The position numbers and the translations under genes were made by a program. The notes under the pieces were generated by a model, which was given only the letters and a program-made list of their open reading frames with translations, was not told the DNA's origin and did not search any database. DNA of 64,000 bases from Glycomyces sp040645615 (GTDB lineage Bacteria > Actinomycetota > Actinomycetes > Mycobacteriales > Micromonosporaceae). Numbering within the stretch: the first letter of the stretch is position 1; each line of letters opens with the position of its first letter. The stretch spans positions 248,001 to 312,000 of the forward strand of contig NZ_JBEYYO010000001.1 in assembly GCF_040645615.1 (NCBI RefSeq), written 5' to 3'. This document shows, piece after piece, positions 44,446-52,443 of the stretch.

Positions 44446-45495
44446 ATGACCTCGGTTGACGAAAGCGCTTCCTCGGGCATCGACGGCACGCCGCTGACCA
44501 TCGCGCAGATCGCCGATCGCGCGGGCGTCTCGGTCGCGACGGTCTCCAAGGTGGTCAACGGGCGCGACAACGTCGCGGCGGAGACCCGCGAGCTGGTCGA
44601 GGACATCATCCGGCGCTACGGCTACCGGCGCCAGAAGCGCCAGGGCAAGGCGGCCCCGCTGCTGGAGGTCGTCTTCCACGAGCTGCGCGGCCTGTACGGG
44701 ATCGAGATCATCAACGGCGTCGAGCAAGTGGCCCGGCGGCACCGACTCGGGGTCGTCGTCTCCGAACTCGAAGGCCGCCACGTTCCCGGGCCCGGCTGGG
44801 TGGAGGACGTGCTCGCCCGCCGCCCCACCGGCGTCATCGCGGTGTTCACCGAGCTCACCGCCGAACAGCGCGAACAGCTCCGGAGCCGCGACATCCCGCT
44901 CGTGCTCGTCGATCCCGCGGGCGACCTCGATACGGCCTCGGCGGCCGTGGGCGCCAACAACTGGAACGGCGGACTCACCGCCACTCGCCATCTGCTGGCA
45001 CTCGGCCACCGCCGCATCGCGGTGATCACCGGACCCGAGCACGTCCTGTCGGCCCGGGCCCGGCTCGACGGCTTCCGGGCCGCCATGGACCTGGCGAAGG
45101 CACCGGTGGACCCGGCCCTGATCCGCATCGGCGACTACCAGATCGCCGACGGCAGGCACCACACCCGCGAGCTGCTGCGCCTCGAAGAGCCGCCGACCGC
45201 GATCGTCACCGGCAACGACGGCGAGGCCCTGGGCGTGTACCAGGCCGCGGCCGAGGTCGGACTGCGCGTCCCTGAGGACCTGAGCGTGGTCGGCTACGAC
45301 GACCTGCCCGCCGCCGAATGGTGCATCCCCCCGCTCACCACCGTCCGCCAGCCGCTGCGGGAGATGGCGGCGGCCGCCGCGGACATGCTCCTCGCGCTGG
45401 CCCGCAGCGAACCGCTGCCGCGGCAGCGCGTCGAGCTCGCCACCGAGCTCATCGTCCGGGGGAGCACCGCCCCTCCGGCCTTCCCCGGACGGTAG
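44446..45495 (+). CDS. LacI family regulator (xylan locus, first)
   Basis: 349 residues, ATG 44446, with TACGAT ending 7 nt upstream and no Shine-Dalgarno, so probably leaderless. HTH TIAQIADRAGVSVATVSKVVNG (about 18-40). After the recognition region, IRRYGYRRQKRQGK replaces the usual hinge helix, and AARxL is absent. The sensor domain has GHRRIAVITGPEHVLSARARLDGF and VVGYDDLPAAEWCIPPLTTVRQPL. It is very similar in layout to the regulator at 3396. It lies between the alpha/beta hydrolase and the GH62 gene and probably represses both or more of the locus. Confidence 0.9.
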   Translation: MTSVDESASSGIDGTPLTIAQIADRAGVSVATVSKVVNGRDNVAAETRELVEDIIRRYGYRRQKRQGKAAPLLEVVFHELRGLYGIEIINGVEQVARRHRLGVVVSELEGRHVPGPGWVEDVLARRPTGVIAVFTELTAEQREQLRSRDIPLVLVDPAGDLDTASAAVGANNWNGGLTATRHLLALGHRRIAVITGPEHVLSARARLDGFRAAMDLAKAPVDPALIRIGDYQIADGRHHTRELLRLEEPPTAIVTGNDGEALGVYQAAAEVGLRVPEDLSVVGYDDLPAAEWCIPPLTTVRQPLREMAAAAADMLLALARSEPLPRQRVELATELIVRGSTAPPAFPGR

Positions 45496-45564
45496 ACCGC
45501 GGGAACCCGACCGACTCCGGCGACCGGAGCCGGTGGAAGAAATTAGTTGGCATACATCGAGATA

Positions 45565-45594
45565 TTTACATGCCTATTGTCCCGTGTCTATCCT
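45565..45594 (+). promoter_or_regulatory. Putative GH62 promoter
   Basis: TTTACA (45565-45570), an 18-nt spacer and TATCCT (45589-45594), in a locally A+T-rich stretch about 105 bp before the GH62 start. Confidence 0.4.
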
Positions 45595-45651
45595 GAGGCT
45601 GCGGCCCCGTGTTTTCGGCGGGGCGGCGGAAATGTTCAGCGTCTCGCAAGG

Positions 45652-45667
45652 CTGTTAGCGATAACAG
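45652..45667. promoter_or_regulatory. Classical LacI-type operator in the GH62 leader
   Basis: CTGTTAGCGATAACAG: arms CTGTTA and TAACAG are perfect and the centre GCGA is one base from GCGC. Unlike the CGAAA sites it is even-centred with a central CG. It lies 58 bp after the promoter and 31 bp before the start codon, so it could act as a roadblock for another LacI protein. Confidence 0.5.
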
Positions 45668-45698
45668 GCCTTCGCGTCCACCATCGGAAGGAAGCACG

Positions 45699-46784
45699 AT
45701 GCGACCAACGACAACCCGATCGCGGATCGCCTGGCTGGCGACCGCGTTCGCGGCCGCTCTCGTGGCGGCCACGCTCACCGCGACCTCCCCGGCACAGGCC
45801 GACCCCTTGCCCTCGGCCTTCCAATGGGAGTCCAGCGGAGTGCTCGTCGAACCCCAGCAGACCGCGCCGGGGCGAACCCTGGTGTCGGTCAAGGACCCGT
45901 CGGTGGTCCAGGTCGACGGGCAGTACCACGTGTACGCCACCACCGCCGACACCGACGGGGGCTGGTCGATGACCTACTTCGGCGGCTTCGCCGACTGGTC
46001 CCAGGCCGGGCAGGCTCCCCAGTACCACTTGTCCCAGACCGCCATCGGCGGCGGCTACCGCGCCGCCCCGCAGGTGTTCTACTTCGCGCCCGGCGACCAG
46101 TGGTACCTGGTCTACCAGACCGGCCTGCCGTCCTTCTCCACCATCGACCACCCCTCGGAGCCGCAGACGGCCTCTCCCGCGCAGAACTTCATGAGCTCGC
46201 ACGGGATCGCCGACGGCACCTCCTCCTATGTGGTCGACTACTGGGTCGCGTGCGACGAGGTGCACTGCTACCTGTACTTCAACAACGACAAGCAGCAGTT
46301 CTACCGGGCCCAGACCACGGTGGCGGCGTTCCCGAACGGCTTCGGCGACGTCGAGCTGTTCATGGAGGCCCCGGACAACAGCCTGTTCGAGGCCACCAAC
46401 GTCTACAAGATCGGCGACACCGACGAGTACCTGCTCCTCATCGAGGCCATCGGCTCCGACGGCGCCCGCTACTTCCGGTCCTGGACCTCCGACCGTCTGG
46501 ACGCGAACTTCTCGCAGTGGACCCCGCTGGCGGACACCGAGTCCAACCCGTTCGCACGGTCCAGCAATGTCGCCTTCCCCGGCGGTGCCTGGACCGATGA
46601 CATCAGCCACGGCGAACTGGTGCGCACCGACGGCGACCAGACCATGGCGATCGACCCGTGCAACCTGGAGTACCTCTACCAGGGGCGCGACCCGAACTCC
46701 GGCGGAGAGTACTCGCAGCTCCCTTACCGACTCGGGCTCATCACCCACACGAACCCCACGCCCGACTGCGGCAGCGGCGGTTGA
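45699..46784 (+). CDS. GH62 alpha-L-arabinofuranosidase, secreted
   Basis: 361 residues, ATG 45699 after GAAGGAAG. A signal peptide is visible (RSRIAWLATAFAAALVAATL, cleavage near SPAQA-DP, about residue 35). The single GH62 five-bladed propeller runs from FQWESSGVLVEPQQ through VKDPSVVQVDGQYHVYATT (catalytic Asp region), APQVFYFAPGDQWYLVYQTG and SLFEATNVYKIGD (catalytic Glu) to YSQLPYRLGLIT. It removes arabinose branches from arabinoxylan. There is no carbohydrate-binding module. Confidence 0.92.
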   Translation: MRPTTTRSRIAWLATAFAAALVAATLTATSPAQADPLPSAFQWESSGVLVEPQQTAPGRTLVSVKDPSVVQVDGQYHVYATTADTDGGWSMTYFGGFADWSQAGQAPQYHLSQTAIGGGYRAAPQVFYFAPGDQWYLVYQTGLPSFSTIDHPSEPQTASPAQNFMSSHGIADGTSSYVVDYWVACDEVHCYLYFNNDKQQFYRAQTTVAAFPNGFGDVELFMEAPDNSLFEATNVYKIGDTDEYLLLIEAIGSDGARYFRSWTSDRLDANFSQWTPLADTESNPFARSSNVAFPGGAWTDDISHGELVRTDGDQTMAIDPCNLEYLYQGRDPNSGGEYSQLPYRLGLITHTNPTPDCGSGG

Positions 46785-46793
46785 GGAGCGGAG

Positions 46794-46821
46794 GTGTTCG
46801 CGGACTCGCCCGCGAACACCC
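46794..46821. terminator. Bidirectional terminator between GH62 and GH39
   Basis: Perfect 11-bp stem, GGTGTTCGCGG at 46794-46804 and its complement at 46811-46821, between two convergent stop codons. Confidence 0.8.
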
Positions 46822-46830
46822 CCGTAATCC

Positions 46831-48468
46831 TCATGTGCTCTGCCGCAAGGACATCACGGCCCACGGTGGGAGATCGACGTCGAGTTCGAGCACGCCGGAC
46901 TCGGGCACGATCAGCGTGTACCGCAGCAGCGCGTCCGCGACGGTGCCCAGGTGGCGGTTCTCCTCCCGGGTGGGGTTGATCGGACTGCCCAGCTCGTACC
47001 AGGCCTCCGCGACGTTGCCGTGCTCCCAGTCCAGGATCTCGACGAGGAACACGGTGCCCGGCGCGAGGCCCTCGATCGCGTGCCCGATCCTGCGGCCCGG
47101 GCCCTTCTCGGCCAGCGCGCGCGTCTGGGGGTACGAGTTCGCCGAGCCGATCGCCTTCGCGCCCATCTCGTCCGGGTAGTTGAAGAACACGGCCGACACC
47201 GCCGAGGTGCGGCTGTCGCGGGACACGACCCCGTGGGGCGTGGTCAGGAGCAGCCGGTCGCCGAGCCGTTCGAGCATCCGCATCGCGTGGAACGTCGGCT
47301 TGTGGATGCCGTTCTCGTTCACCAGGCCGAAGCCGCCGTGGAAGGGCCCGATGCCCGCGCCGCCCTCTTCGAAGACGTCGGTGAAGGCCCAGTAGGAGAC
47401 CGAGTCGGCGAGCGCGGCGCATCGCAGGTACGAGCGGGTGATGAAGGTGGCCGCGAACAGGGTGTCGTGCATCCGGTCGCGGGAGGACGGCGAGGAGGAC
47501 CACTCGGTGATGTGGACTTCCGCTTCGGGGTAGGCGCTGTCGGCCAGGAGCTTCCGCAGGAGGGTCAGGTCGTCGAAGGTCGCGTCTGCGTACCGGGAGA
47601 GCTGCACGCCGGTGCCGTCGGCGCCGAACGCGTAGTCGGTCGGGTAGAGGTGGGTCGAGACGAAGTCGACCGGGACCTCCCGTTCGGCGCACCAGGCCAG
47701 GAACTCCTCGATCCACACCGGACGCCAGTCGAGCGCGTCCACGTCGGGCGCGGCCGCGGTCGCGTGCGTCTTGGAGCGGTCCTCGTATTCGCCCTCGTAG
47801 CGGTCGTCGGGCACGAAGACGCTCGTGGAGGGGCCGCCGACCTTGAGTTCGGGGTCGATGCGCTTGACGGCCTCGACGGTGCGCGCGTAGAGCTCGAAGT
47901 ACTCCGTCTTCGTCCCGGTCCAGAAGTGGGGCACCAGGTTCGGCTCGTTCCACACCTCGAAGCGCCATTGGCGCACCTCGGCGCGGCCGTAGCGGTCGAT
48001 CCAATGCTCGATCGTCTTCGCTACCAGTTCCGTCCAGCGGTCCATGTCCTTGGGCGGGCTGCCGTGCGCGCCCCACCAGAACAGCGTCTCGGTGACCGTC
48101 GCCAGCTCGCGCGGCATGAAGCCGAGCTCCACGAACGGGCGCACGCCGCATTCGAGGATGAAGTCGAAGACCTTGTCCACGTAGCTGAACGTGTGCACTG
48201 GCGCGGGCAGGGGCGTGTTCGGGCCGAAGCCGCCGCCGTCGCTCTCCCGGTAGACGAACATGTCGTCGTGGAAGAGGCCGTGGAAGCGCAGGTAGCGGAA
48301 CCCGAGGAGGTCGACCGCCTCGGCGAACTGCCGCTGCCAGTCCGCCCGAAGCGCCTCGTTCGCCCGTCCTGCGCCGACGCATTCGGACCACAGGTGCGGC
48401 AGCGCGCGCTCCTCGCGGGACTCGCCGTCGATGCGGATTCGGGACGCGGAGGCGCGTATGCCTGTCAT
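46831..48468 (-). CDS. GH39 beta-xylosidase, intracellular
   Basis: 545 residues. ATG at 48468 is chosen because the longer frame runs back through the operators and promoter. There is no signal peptide. The N-terminal PHLWSECVGAGRANEALRAD is diagnostic for GH39. The acid-base Glu is in FEVWNEPNLVPHFW and the nucleophile Glu in EVHITEWSSSPSSRD. A TIM barrel (about 30-340) is followed by a C-terminal beta-sandwich (about 430-540). It cleaves xylo-oligosaccharides brought in by the neighbouring ABC importer. The promoter and operator array are divergent from the second lacI. Confidence 0.92.
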   Translation of the reverse strand: MTGIRASASRIRIDGESREERALPHLWSECVGAGRANEALRADWQRQFAEAVDLLGFRYLRFHGLFHDDMFVYRESDGGGFGPNTPLPAPVHTFSYVDKVFDFILECGVRPFVELGFMPRELATVTETLFWWGAHGSPPKDMDRWTELVAKTIEHWIDRYGRAEVRQWRFEVWNEPNLVPHFWTGTKTEYFELYARTVEAVKRIDPELKVGGPSTSVFVPDDRYEGEYEDRSKTHATAAAPDVDALDWRPVWIEEFLAWCAEREVPVDFVSTHLYPTDYAFGADGTGVQLSRYADATFDDLTLLRKLLADSAYPEAEVHITEWSSSPSSRDRMHDTLFAATFITRSYLRCAALADSVSYWAFTDVFEEGGAGIGPFHGGFGLVNENGIHKPTFHAMRMLERLGDRLLLTTPHGVVSRDSRTSAVSAVFFNYPDEMGAKAIGSANSYPQTRALAEKGPGRRIGHAIEGLAPGTVFLVEILDWEHGNVAEAWYELGSPINPTREENRHLGTVADALLRYTLIVPESGVLELDVDLPPWAVMSLRQST

Positions 48469-48513
48469 GGTCTCACTTCGCTTTATGAGGAATGGCGGGG
48501 AGCATTGTCGGAG

Positions 48514-48546
48514 TTTCGAAAAGGTTTCGAAACTTATTCGATCGAA
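48514..48546. promoter_or_regulatory. Operator array at the GH39 start site
   Basis: Three palindromes in a row: TTTCGAAA (48514-48521), GTTTCGAAAC (48524-48533) and TTCGATCGAA (48537-48546). The first two also form CGAAA-AGG-TTTCG (48517-48529), an N3-spaced version of the operators elsewhere in the locus. They cover the region just after the -10 box of GH39. Confidence 0.65.
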
Positions 48547-48550
48547 ATTC

Positions 48551-48579
48551 ACGGTACCGGCCATCACAATCACTGTCAA
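48551..48579 (-). promoter_or_regulatory. GH39 promoter
   Basis: On the minus strand TTGACA (48579-48574), a 17-nt spacer and TACCGT (48556-48551). The predicted start near 48544 falls in the operator array, and the leader would be about 75 nt. Confidence 0.65.
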
Positions 48580-48633
48580 TCATGGCTGTGAAGTGCTGAC
48601 TTTTCCTCAACCTGGCGGCCTTGTCGATCGTGA

Positions 48634-48652
48634 TATGATCGAAAATATTTCG
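48634..48652 (+). promoter_or_regulatory. -10 box and operator of the second lacI gene
   Basis: TATGAT (48634-48639) is directly followed by CGAAA-ATA-TTTCG (48640-48652), with the same 3-nt spacer as the GH39 site. The regulator's ATG is 21 bp further on. This suggests autoregulation and shared control with GH39. Confidence 0.6.
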
Positions 48653-48672
48653 AAAATATTGAAGGGAACGTG

Positions 48673-49716
48673 ATGAATCGGCGAGCCCAGCCCCGGAGAG
48701 CCACCTTGACCGATGTCGCGCGGGCGGCCGGGGTCTCGCTGGCCACCGCTTCGAAGGTCCTGAACGGACGCAGCGACGTGGCGGCCGGGACGAGGGACCG
48801 CGTGCTCCGTGTCATCAACGAGCTCGGCTACCGGTCCACGACCGAACGACCCGAGCGGAAGCGGGACCGGACCCTGGTCACGGTGCTCGACTACGTCGAG
48901 TCGCGCTACGCCGGAACGGTCCTCCAGGGCATCCTCGACGCCGCCGCGGCCGCCGAGACCGAACTCGTCCTCCGGCTCCCGCCCGACCAGGCGATCGGCG
49001 CCGGGCCCGAGACCGCCTACTCCTGGCTCGCGGGGCTTCAGGCCGCGGGGGCCGTCGGCGTCATCGAACTCGCCGTGGCCGTTCCCGACTCGGTGCTCGA
49101 CGCCGCGAAGGAACTGGAGATGCCGATGGCGACCATCGACCCGATCGACACGAGGGACGCCCGCGTCGTCAGCATCGGCTCCACCAACTGGGAGGGCGGA
49201 CGCTCGGCGACCGCGCACGTGATCGGCTTCGGCCACCGCCGGATCGCCTGGATCGGCGGCCCGCTCAACTCCGCCCCCTCCGCCGAGCGCTTCCACGGAT
49301 ACCAGGCCGCGCTCGACGCCACCGGCCTCACCCCGGATCGGGCGCTGATCCGCCACGACGCGTTCGCCGTCGAGGCGGGGTACCGGCACGGCCGCGAACT
49401 CCTCTCGCTCCAGGAGCGGCCGACCGCCGTCGTCGCGGGCAACGACGAGATCGCCATCGGCGTCCTGTCCGCCGCGAAGGAACTCGGCGTCGGCGTCCCC
49501 GGCGAACTGTCGATCACCGGTTTCGACGACACGCCGCAGACGGAGTGGACGACGCCGAGCCTGACCTCTGTGCGCCAGCCGCTCGCGGGCATGGGGCGCA
49601 TGGCCGTCGAGACCGTGCTCGGCATGGCCGACGGCATCCAGCCCGCCTTCCAGCACCTTCAGTTGGCGACGACGCTCAGCGTCCGCGGCTCGACCGGCCC
49701 GGTCCCCTCGGCCTGA
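48673..49716 (+). CDS. LacI family regulator (xylan locus, second)
   Basis: 347 residues. ATG 48673 has GAAGGG 5-7 nt upstream; GTG 48670 is too close to it. HTH TLTDVARAAGVSLATASKVLNG (about 9-30), then INELGYRSTTERPERK in place of the usual hinge helix. The sensor domain contains GHRRIAWIGGPLNSAPSAERF and ITGFDDTPQTEWTTPSLTSVRQPL. It is divergent from GH39 and upstream of the transporter genes, so it is the best candidate for their local regulator. Confidence 0.9.
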   Translation: MNRRAQPRRATLTDVARAAGVSLATASKVLNGRSDVAAGTRDRVLRVINELGYRSTTERPERKRDRTLVTVLDYVESRYAGTVLQGILDAAAAAETELVLRLPPDQAIGAGPETAYSWLAGLQAAGAVGVIELAVAVPDSVLDAAKELEMPMATIDPIDTRDARVVSIGSTNWEGGRSATAHVIGFGHRRIAWIGGPLNSAPSAERFHGYQAALDATGLTPDRALIRHDAFAVEAGYRHGRELLSLQERPTAVVAGNDEIAIGVLSAAKELGVGVPGELSITGFDDTPQTEWTTPSLTSVRQPLAGMGRMAVETVLGMADGIQPAFQHLQLATTLSVRGSTGPVPSA

Positions 49717-49735
49717 GCGAGACGGATTCGCGCTG

Positions 49736-50449
49736 TCAGTCCGAGCGCGTGAACCGCGCGGTGATGTCCGCGGCGACCGGGCGCACGACCAGCCACAACG
49801 AGAGCGCGAACGCCCATCCGAAGAGGAGCAGCACCGCCTCGGAGCCCACCGCGACCACGGCGGCCGCGACGACGAGGAGCGAGAGGACGCCGAGCGAGGA
49901 CTTCCACGAGAGGAAGCACTCCGCCGCGGCCACGCGGAGCACGTCGCGGAAGCGGAACGAGAAGAACGAGGTCACCGCCAGCAGGTGCCCTGACCACACG
50001 GCGAGCACCACGAGCAGCACCGCGCTCACCGGCCGCAGGACCCCGCCACCGGCCACCGCCTCCGCGAACAGCACGTTCACGGCGAGCACCGTCGTCAACG
50101 CGAGCACCGGAATCCACCACGCCAGCGTGTCCCGCAAGTTCAACCGGAGCCCGCGCAGCAGCGGCCGCGCCGGGCTCAGGTCGGGCTCGGCCGCCCACGC
50201 CCGCTGCGCGTACAGCGCGGCGGCGAGCGCGGGCGCGACCGGGAGGAGCGCGGCGACGAAGAGGAGCACGTTCGCCGGTTCCGGGGCCAGCAGCGTCCAC
50301 AGGACCAGCGTCGGCAGGCCCGCGACCGCGAGGAACAGCCCGAGGACGAGGCACCGGTAGATCGCGGCGCTCGCGCGGGAGAGCACCCCCGGGCCGATCT
50401 CGTCGGCGTGTTCGGTGCTTTCCCTTCGACTCGATCCGGTCCCGTTCAT
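49736..50449 (-). CDS. DUF624 (YesL-like) membrane protein
   Basis: 237 residues, ATG at 50449 overlapping the stop of the permease gene (ATGA). About five to six membrane helices: ASAAIYRCLVLGLFLAVAGL, NVLLFVAALLPVAPALAAAL, LAWWIPVLALTTVLAVNVL, LRPVSAVLLVVLAVWSGHLL, SLLVVAAAVVAVGSEAVLL. YesL-type proteins follow LplABC-like oligosaccharide transporters in Bacillus and actinobacteria, but what they do is not settled. It is the last gene of the importer operon and convergent with lacI. Confidence 0.8.
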   Translation of the reverse strand: MNGTGSSRRESTEHADEIGPGVLSRASAAIYRCLVLGLFLAVAGLPTLVLWTLLAPEPANVLLFVAALLPVAPALAAALYAQRAWAAEPDLSPARPLLRGLRLNLRDTLAWWIPVLALTTVLAVNVLFAEAVAGGGVLRPVSAVLLVVLAVWSGHLLAVTSFFSFRFRDVLRVAAAECFLSWKSSLGVLSLLVVAAAVVAVGSEAVLLLFGWAFALSLWLVVRPVAADITARFTRSD

Positions 50450-51354
50450 CCCTTGACCGATCCCAGCATGATGCCCGACACGAAGTAGCGCTGCACGAAG
50501 GGATAGACGCAGAGGATGGGGATGACGGTGAGGATCATGGTCACCGCTTGGATGTTCGTGGCGACCAGGGCGGTGGTCGAGCCCGCCGCCGCCGCGCCCT
50601 CCGAGGTGGTCGTGGACGCCCCTGCGATGAGGTTGCGCAGGAACAGGGTGACGGGGAACAGCTCGCTCTTGTCGAGGTAGAGGAACGCCGCGAACCAGTC
50701 GTTCCAGAACGCGACCGAGTAGAACAGCACCATGGTCGCGATGACCGCCTTCGACAGCGGCAGCACGATCCGGCCGAAGATGCCGTACCAGCCGAGGCCG
50801 TCGATCTGCGCGGCCTCCTCCAGCTCCTTCGGCAGGTTCTCGAAGAACGCCTTCATGACCAGGAGGTTGAAGATCGAGATCGCCCCCGGGAGCACGATCG
50901 CCCACATGGTGTTCTTCATGCCGAGCGAGGAGATGAGCACGTAGTTCGGCACGAGGCCGCCGTTGAAGAACATCGTGAACACGGCGATCCCGATGAGGGC
51001 GTTGCGGCCCTTGAGGTGCTTCTTCGACAGCACGAACGCGTAGGTCGTGGTGAGGGACATGGCGATGACGGTTCCGACCACGGTGTACAGCACGGTGTTG
51101 CCGTAGTTGCGCCAGAAGGCGCCGTTCGACATGACCGCGCCGTAGGTGTCCACGTTGAAGCCCACGGGCCAGAAGCTCACCTGACCCGCCCTGATCGCCC
51201 CCGGCGAGCTGAACGACTGGGCGAGCACCGTGATGAACGGATACAGCATCACCAGGCACAGCAGCACGAGCAGGGTCGCGTTGACGGCGCCGAAGACGCG
51301 CATCCCGGTGGACTCCAGCGTCCGCCGCGGCGCCCGGCCCTTCGGCTCGGCCAT
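50446..51354 (-). CDS. Sugar ABC transporter permease (LplC/MalG type)
   Basis: 302 residues from ATG 51354; GTG 51369 (2 nt after the previous stop) is an alternative, and neither has a good ribosome-binding site. Six membrane helices, with the EAA loop ELEEAAQIDGLGWYGIFGRIVLPL that docks an ATPase. The TMFFNGGLVPNYVLISSLG and SVAFWNDWFAAFLYL segments are typical of the LplC group. The partner permease is encoded just upstream. No ATPase gene is present, so a shared MsiK-like ATPase elsewhere is likely. Confidence 0.9.
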   Translation of the reverse strand: MAEPKGRAPRRTLESTGMRVFGAVNATLLVLLCLVMLYPFITVLAQSFSSPGAIRAGQVSFWPVGFNVDTYGAVMSNGAFWRNYGNTVLYTVVGTVIAMSLTTTYAFVLSKKHLKGRNALIGIAVFTMFFNGGLVPNYVLISSLGMKNTMWAIVLPGAISIFNLLVMKAFFENLPKELEEAAQIDGLGWYGIFGRIVLPLSKAVIATMVLFYSVAFWNDWFAAFLYLDKSELFPVTLFLRNLIAGASTTTSEGAAAAGSTTALVATNIQAVTMILTVIPILCVYPFVQRYFVSGIMLGSVKG

Positions 51355-51371
51355 GTTCTTCGAGATCACGT

Positions 51372-52397
51372 CTACCACAGGCTCGTCCCCACCATCCGCC
51401 GCGAGATCAGGTTCGCGGAGAGCACCATCACGAGGCCGATCACGGCCTGGAACAGGCCGATCGCCGCCGCGTAGCTGAGATTGTTCGACACCAGGCCGAC
51501 CCGGTAGAGATAGGTCGAGATGACGTCGGCCGTCTCGTAGGTCAGCGGGTTGTACAGCAGGAGCACCTTCTCGAAGCCGACGTTGAGGAACGTCCCGATG
51601 TTGAGGATCAGCAGCGTGACCATCATCGGGCGGATGCCGGGCAGCGTGACGTGCCAGGTCTGCCGCCACCGTCCCGCGCCGTCGATCCGCGCGGCCTCGT
51701 AGAGGGAGTCGTCGACCGTGGTGAGCGCCGCCAGGTAGAGGATCGTGCCCCAGCCGACGGTCTGCCACACCTCCGAGCCGACGTAGATCGTGCGGAACCA
51801 CTCGGCCCGCTGGATGAACGGGATCCCCTCGCCGCCGAACGCCTCGACGAGCTGGTTGACCGTGCCCTGCAATGACAGCAGTTGCAGGATCATGCCCGCC
51901 ACGATGACCACGGACAGGAAGTGCGGCAGATAGGAGATCGACTGCACGATCTTCTTGAAGTGCTTCTTGCGCACCTCGTTGAGCATGAGCGCCAGGATGA
52001 TCGGGAGCGGGAAGCCGATGAGGAGGGTCAGCCCGCCCAGGATCGCCGTGTTCGTGAACACCTTCCAGAAGGTCGGGTCGTTGACGAACATCTCGATGTA
52101 GCGCAGGCCGACCCACTCGTCGCCGAAGACGCTCCCGCCGGGGCGGAAGCGGCGGAACGCGATGACGTTCCCGATCATCGGGCCGTACTTGAAGATCGCC
52201 AGGTAGATCAGCGGGATCAGGGCGAGACTGTAGAGCTGCCAGTCGCGCCGGAGGGCCTCCCGCCAGGTCTGCCGCTTCCGTCTGGAGAGCCGGCGCGGCG
52301 CCGTCGCGGGGGCGCTGGCGGGCGCGTCGGAGGCGGTGGCCTCGGACGGCCCGCGGGTCACCGGCCGCTGGGAATGCTCGTCTTGTGTGAGGGGCAT
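51372..52397 (-). CDS. Sugar ABC transporter permease (LplB/MalF type)
   Basis: 341 residues, ATG at 52397 after GGGAGGGA. A disordered N-terminal tail of about 45 residues precedes six membrane helices. The EAA loop reads LYEAARIDGAGRWRQTWHVTLPGI. Motifs KYGPMIGNVIAFRRF and SISYLPHFLSVVIVAGM are typical of LplB-type permeases for complex oligosaccharides. It pairs with the next gene. Confidence 0.92.
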   Translation of the reverse strand: MPLTQDEHSQRPVTRGPSEATASDAPASAPATAPRRLSRRKRQTWREALRRDWQLYSLALIPLIYLAIFKYGPMIGNVIAFRRFRPGGSVFGDEWVGLRYIEMFVNDPTFWKVFTNTAILGGLTLLIGFPLPIILALMLNEVRKKHFKKIVQSISYLPHFLSVVIVAGMILQLLSLQGTVNQLVEAFGGEGIPFIQRAEWFRTIYVGSEVWQTVGWGTILYLAALTTVDDSLYEAARIDGAGRWRQTWHVTLPGIRPMMVTLLILNIGTFLNVGFEKVLLLYNPLTYETADVISTYLYRVGLVSNNLSYAAAIGLFQAVIGLVMVLSANLISRRMVGTSLW

Positions 52398-52443
52398 GTC
52401 GTACTCCCTCCCGTCCGCGTCGGGGCCGCTGCCCCGGCGCGGA

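Noticed and set aside
49545..50360. Plus-strand frame (271 codons) across the end of lacI and DUF624
   Set aside because: Ser/Thr/Arg-rich shadow; the minus-strand product shows five or six clean membrane helices and a 4-bp overlap with the permease gene.
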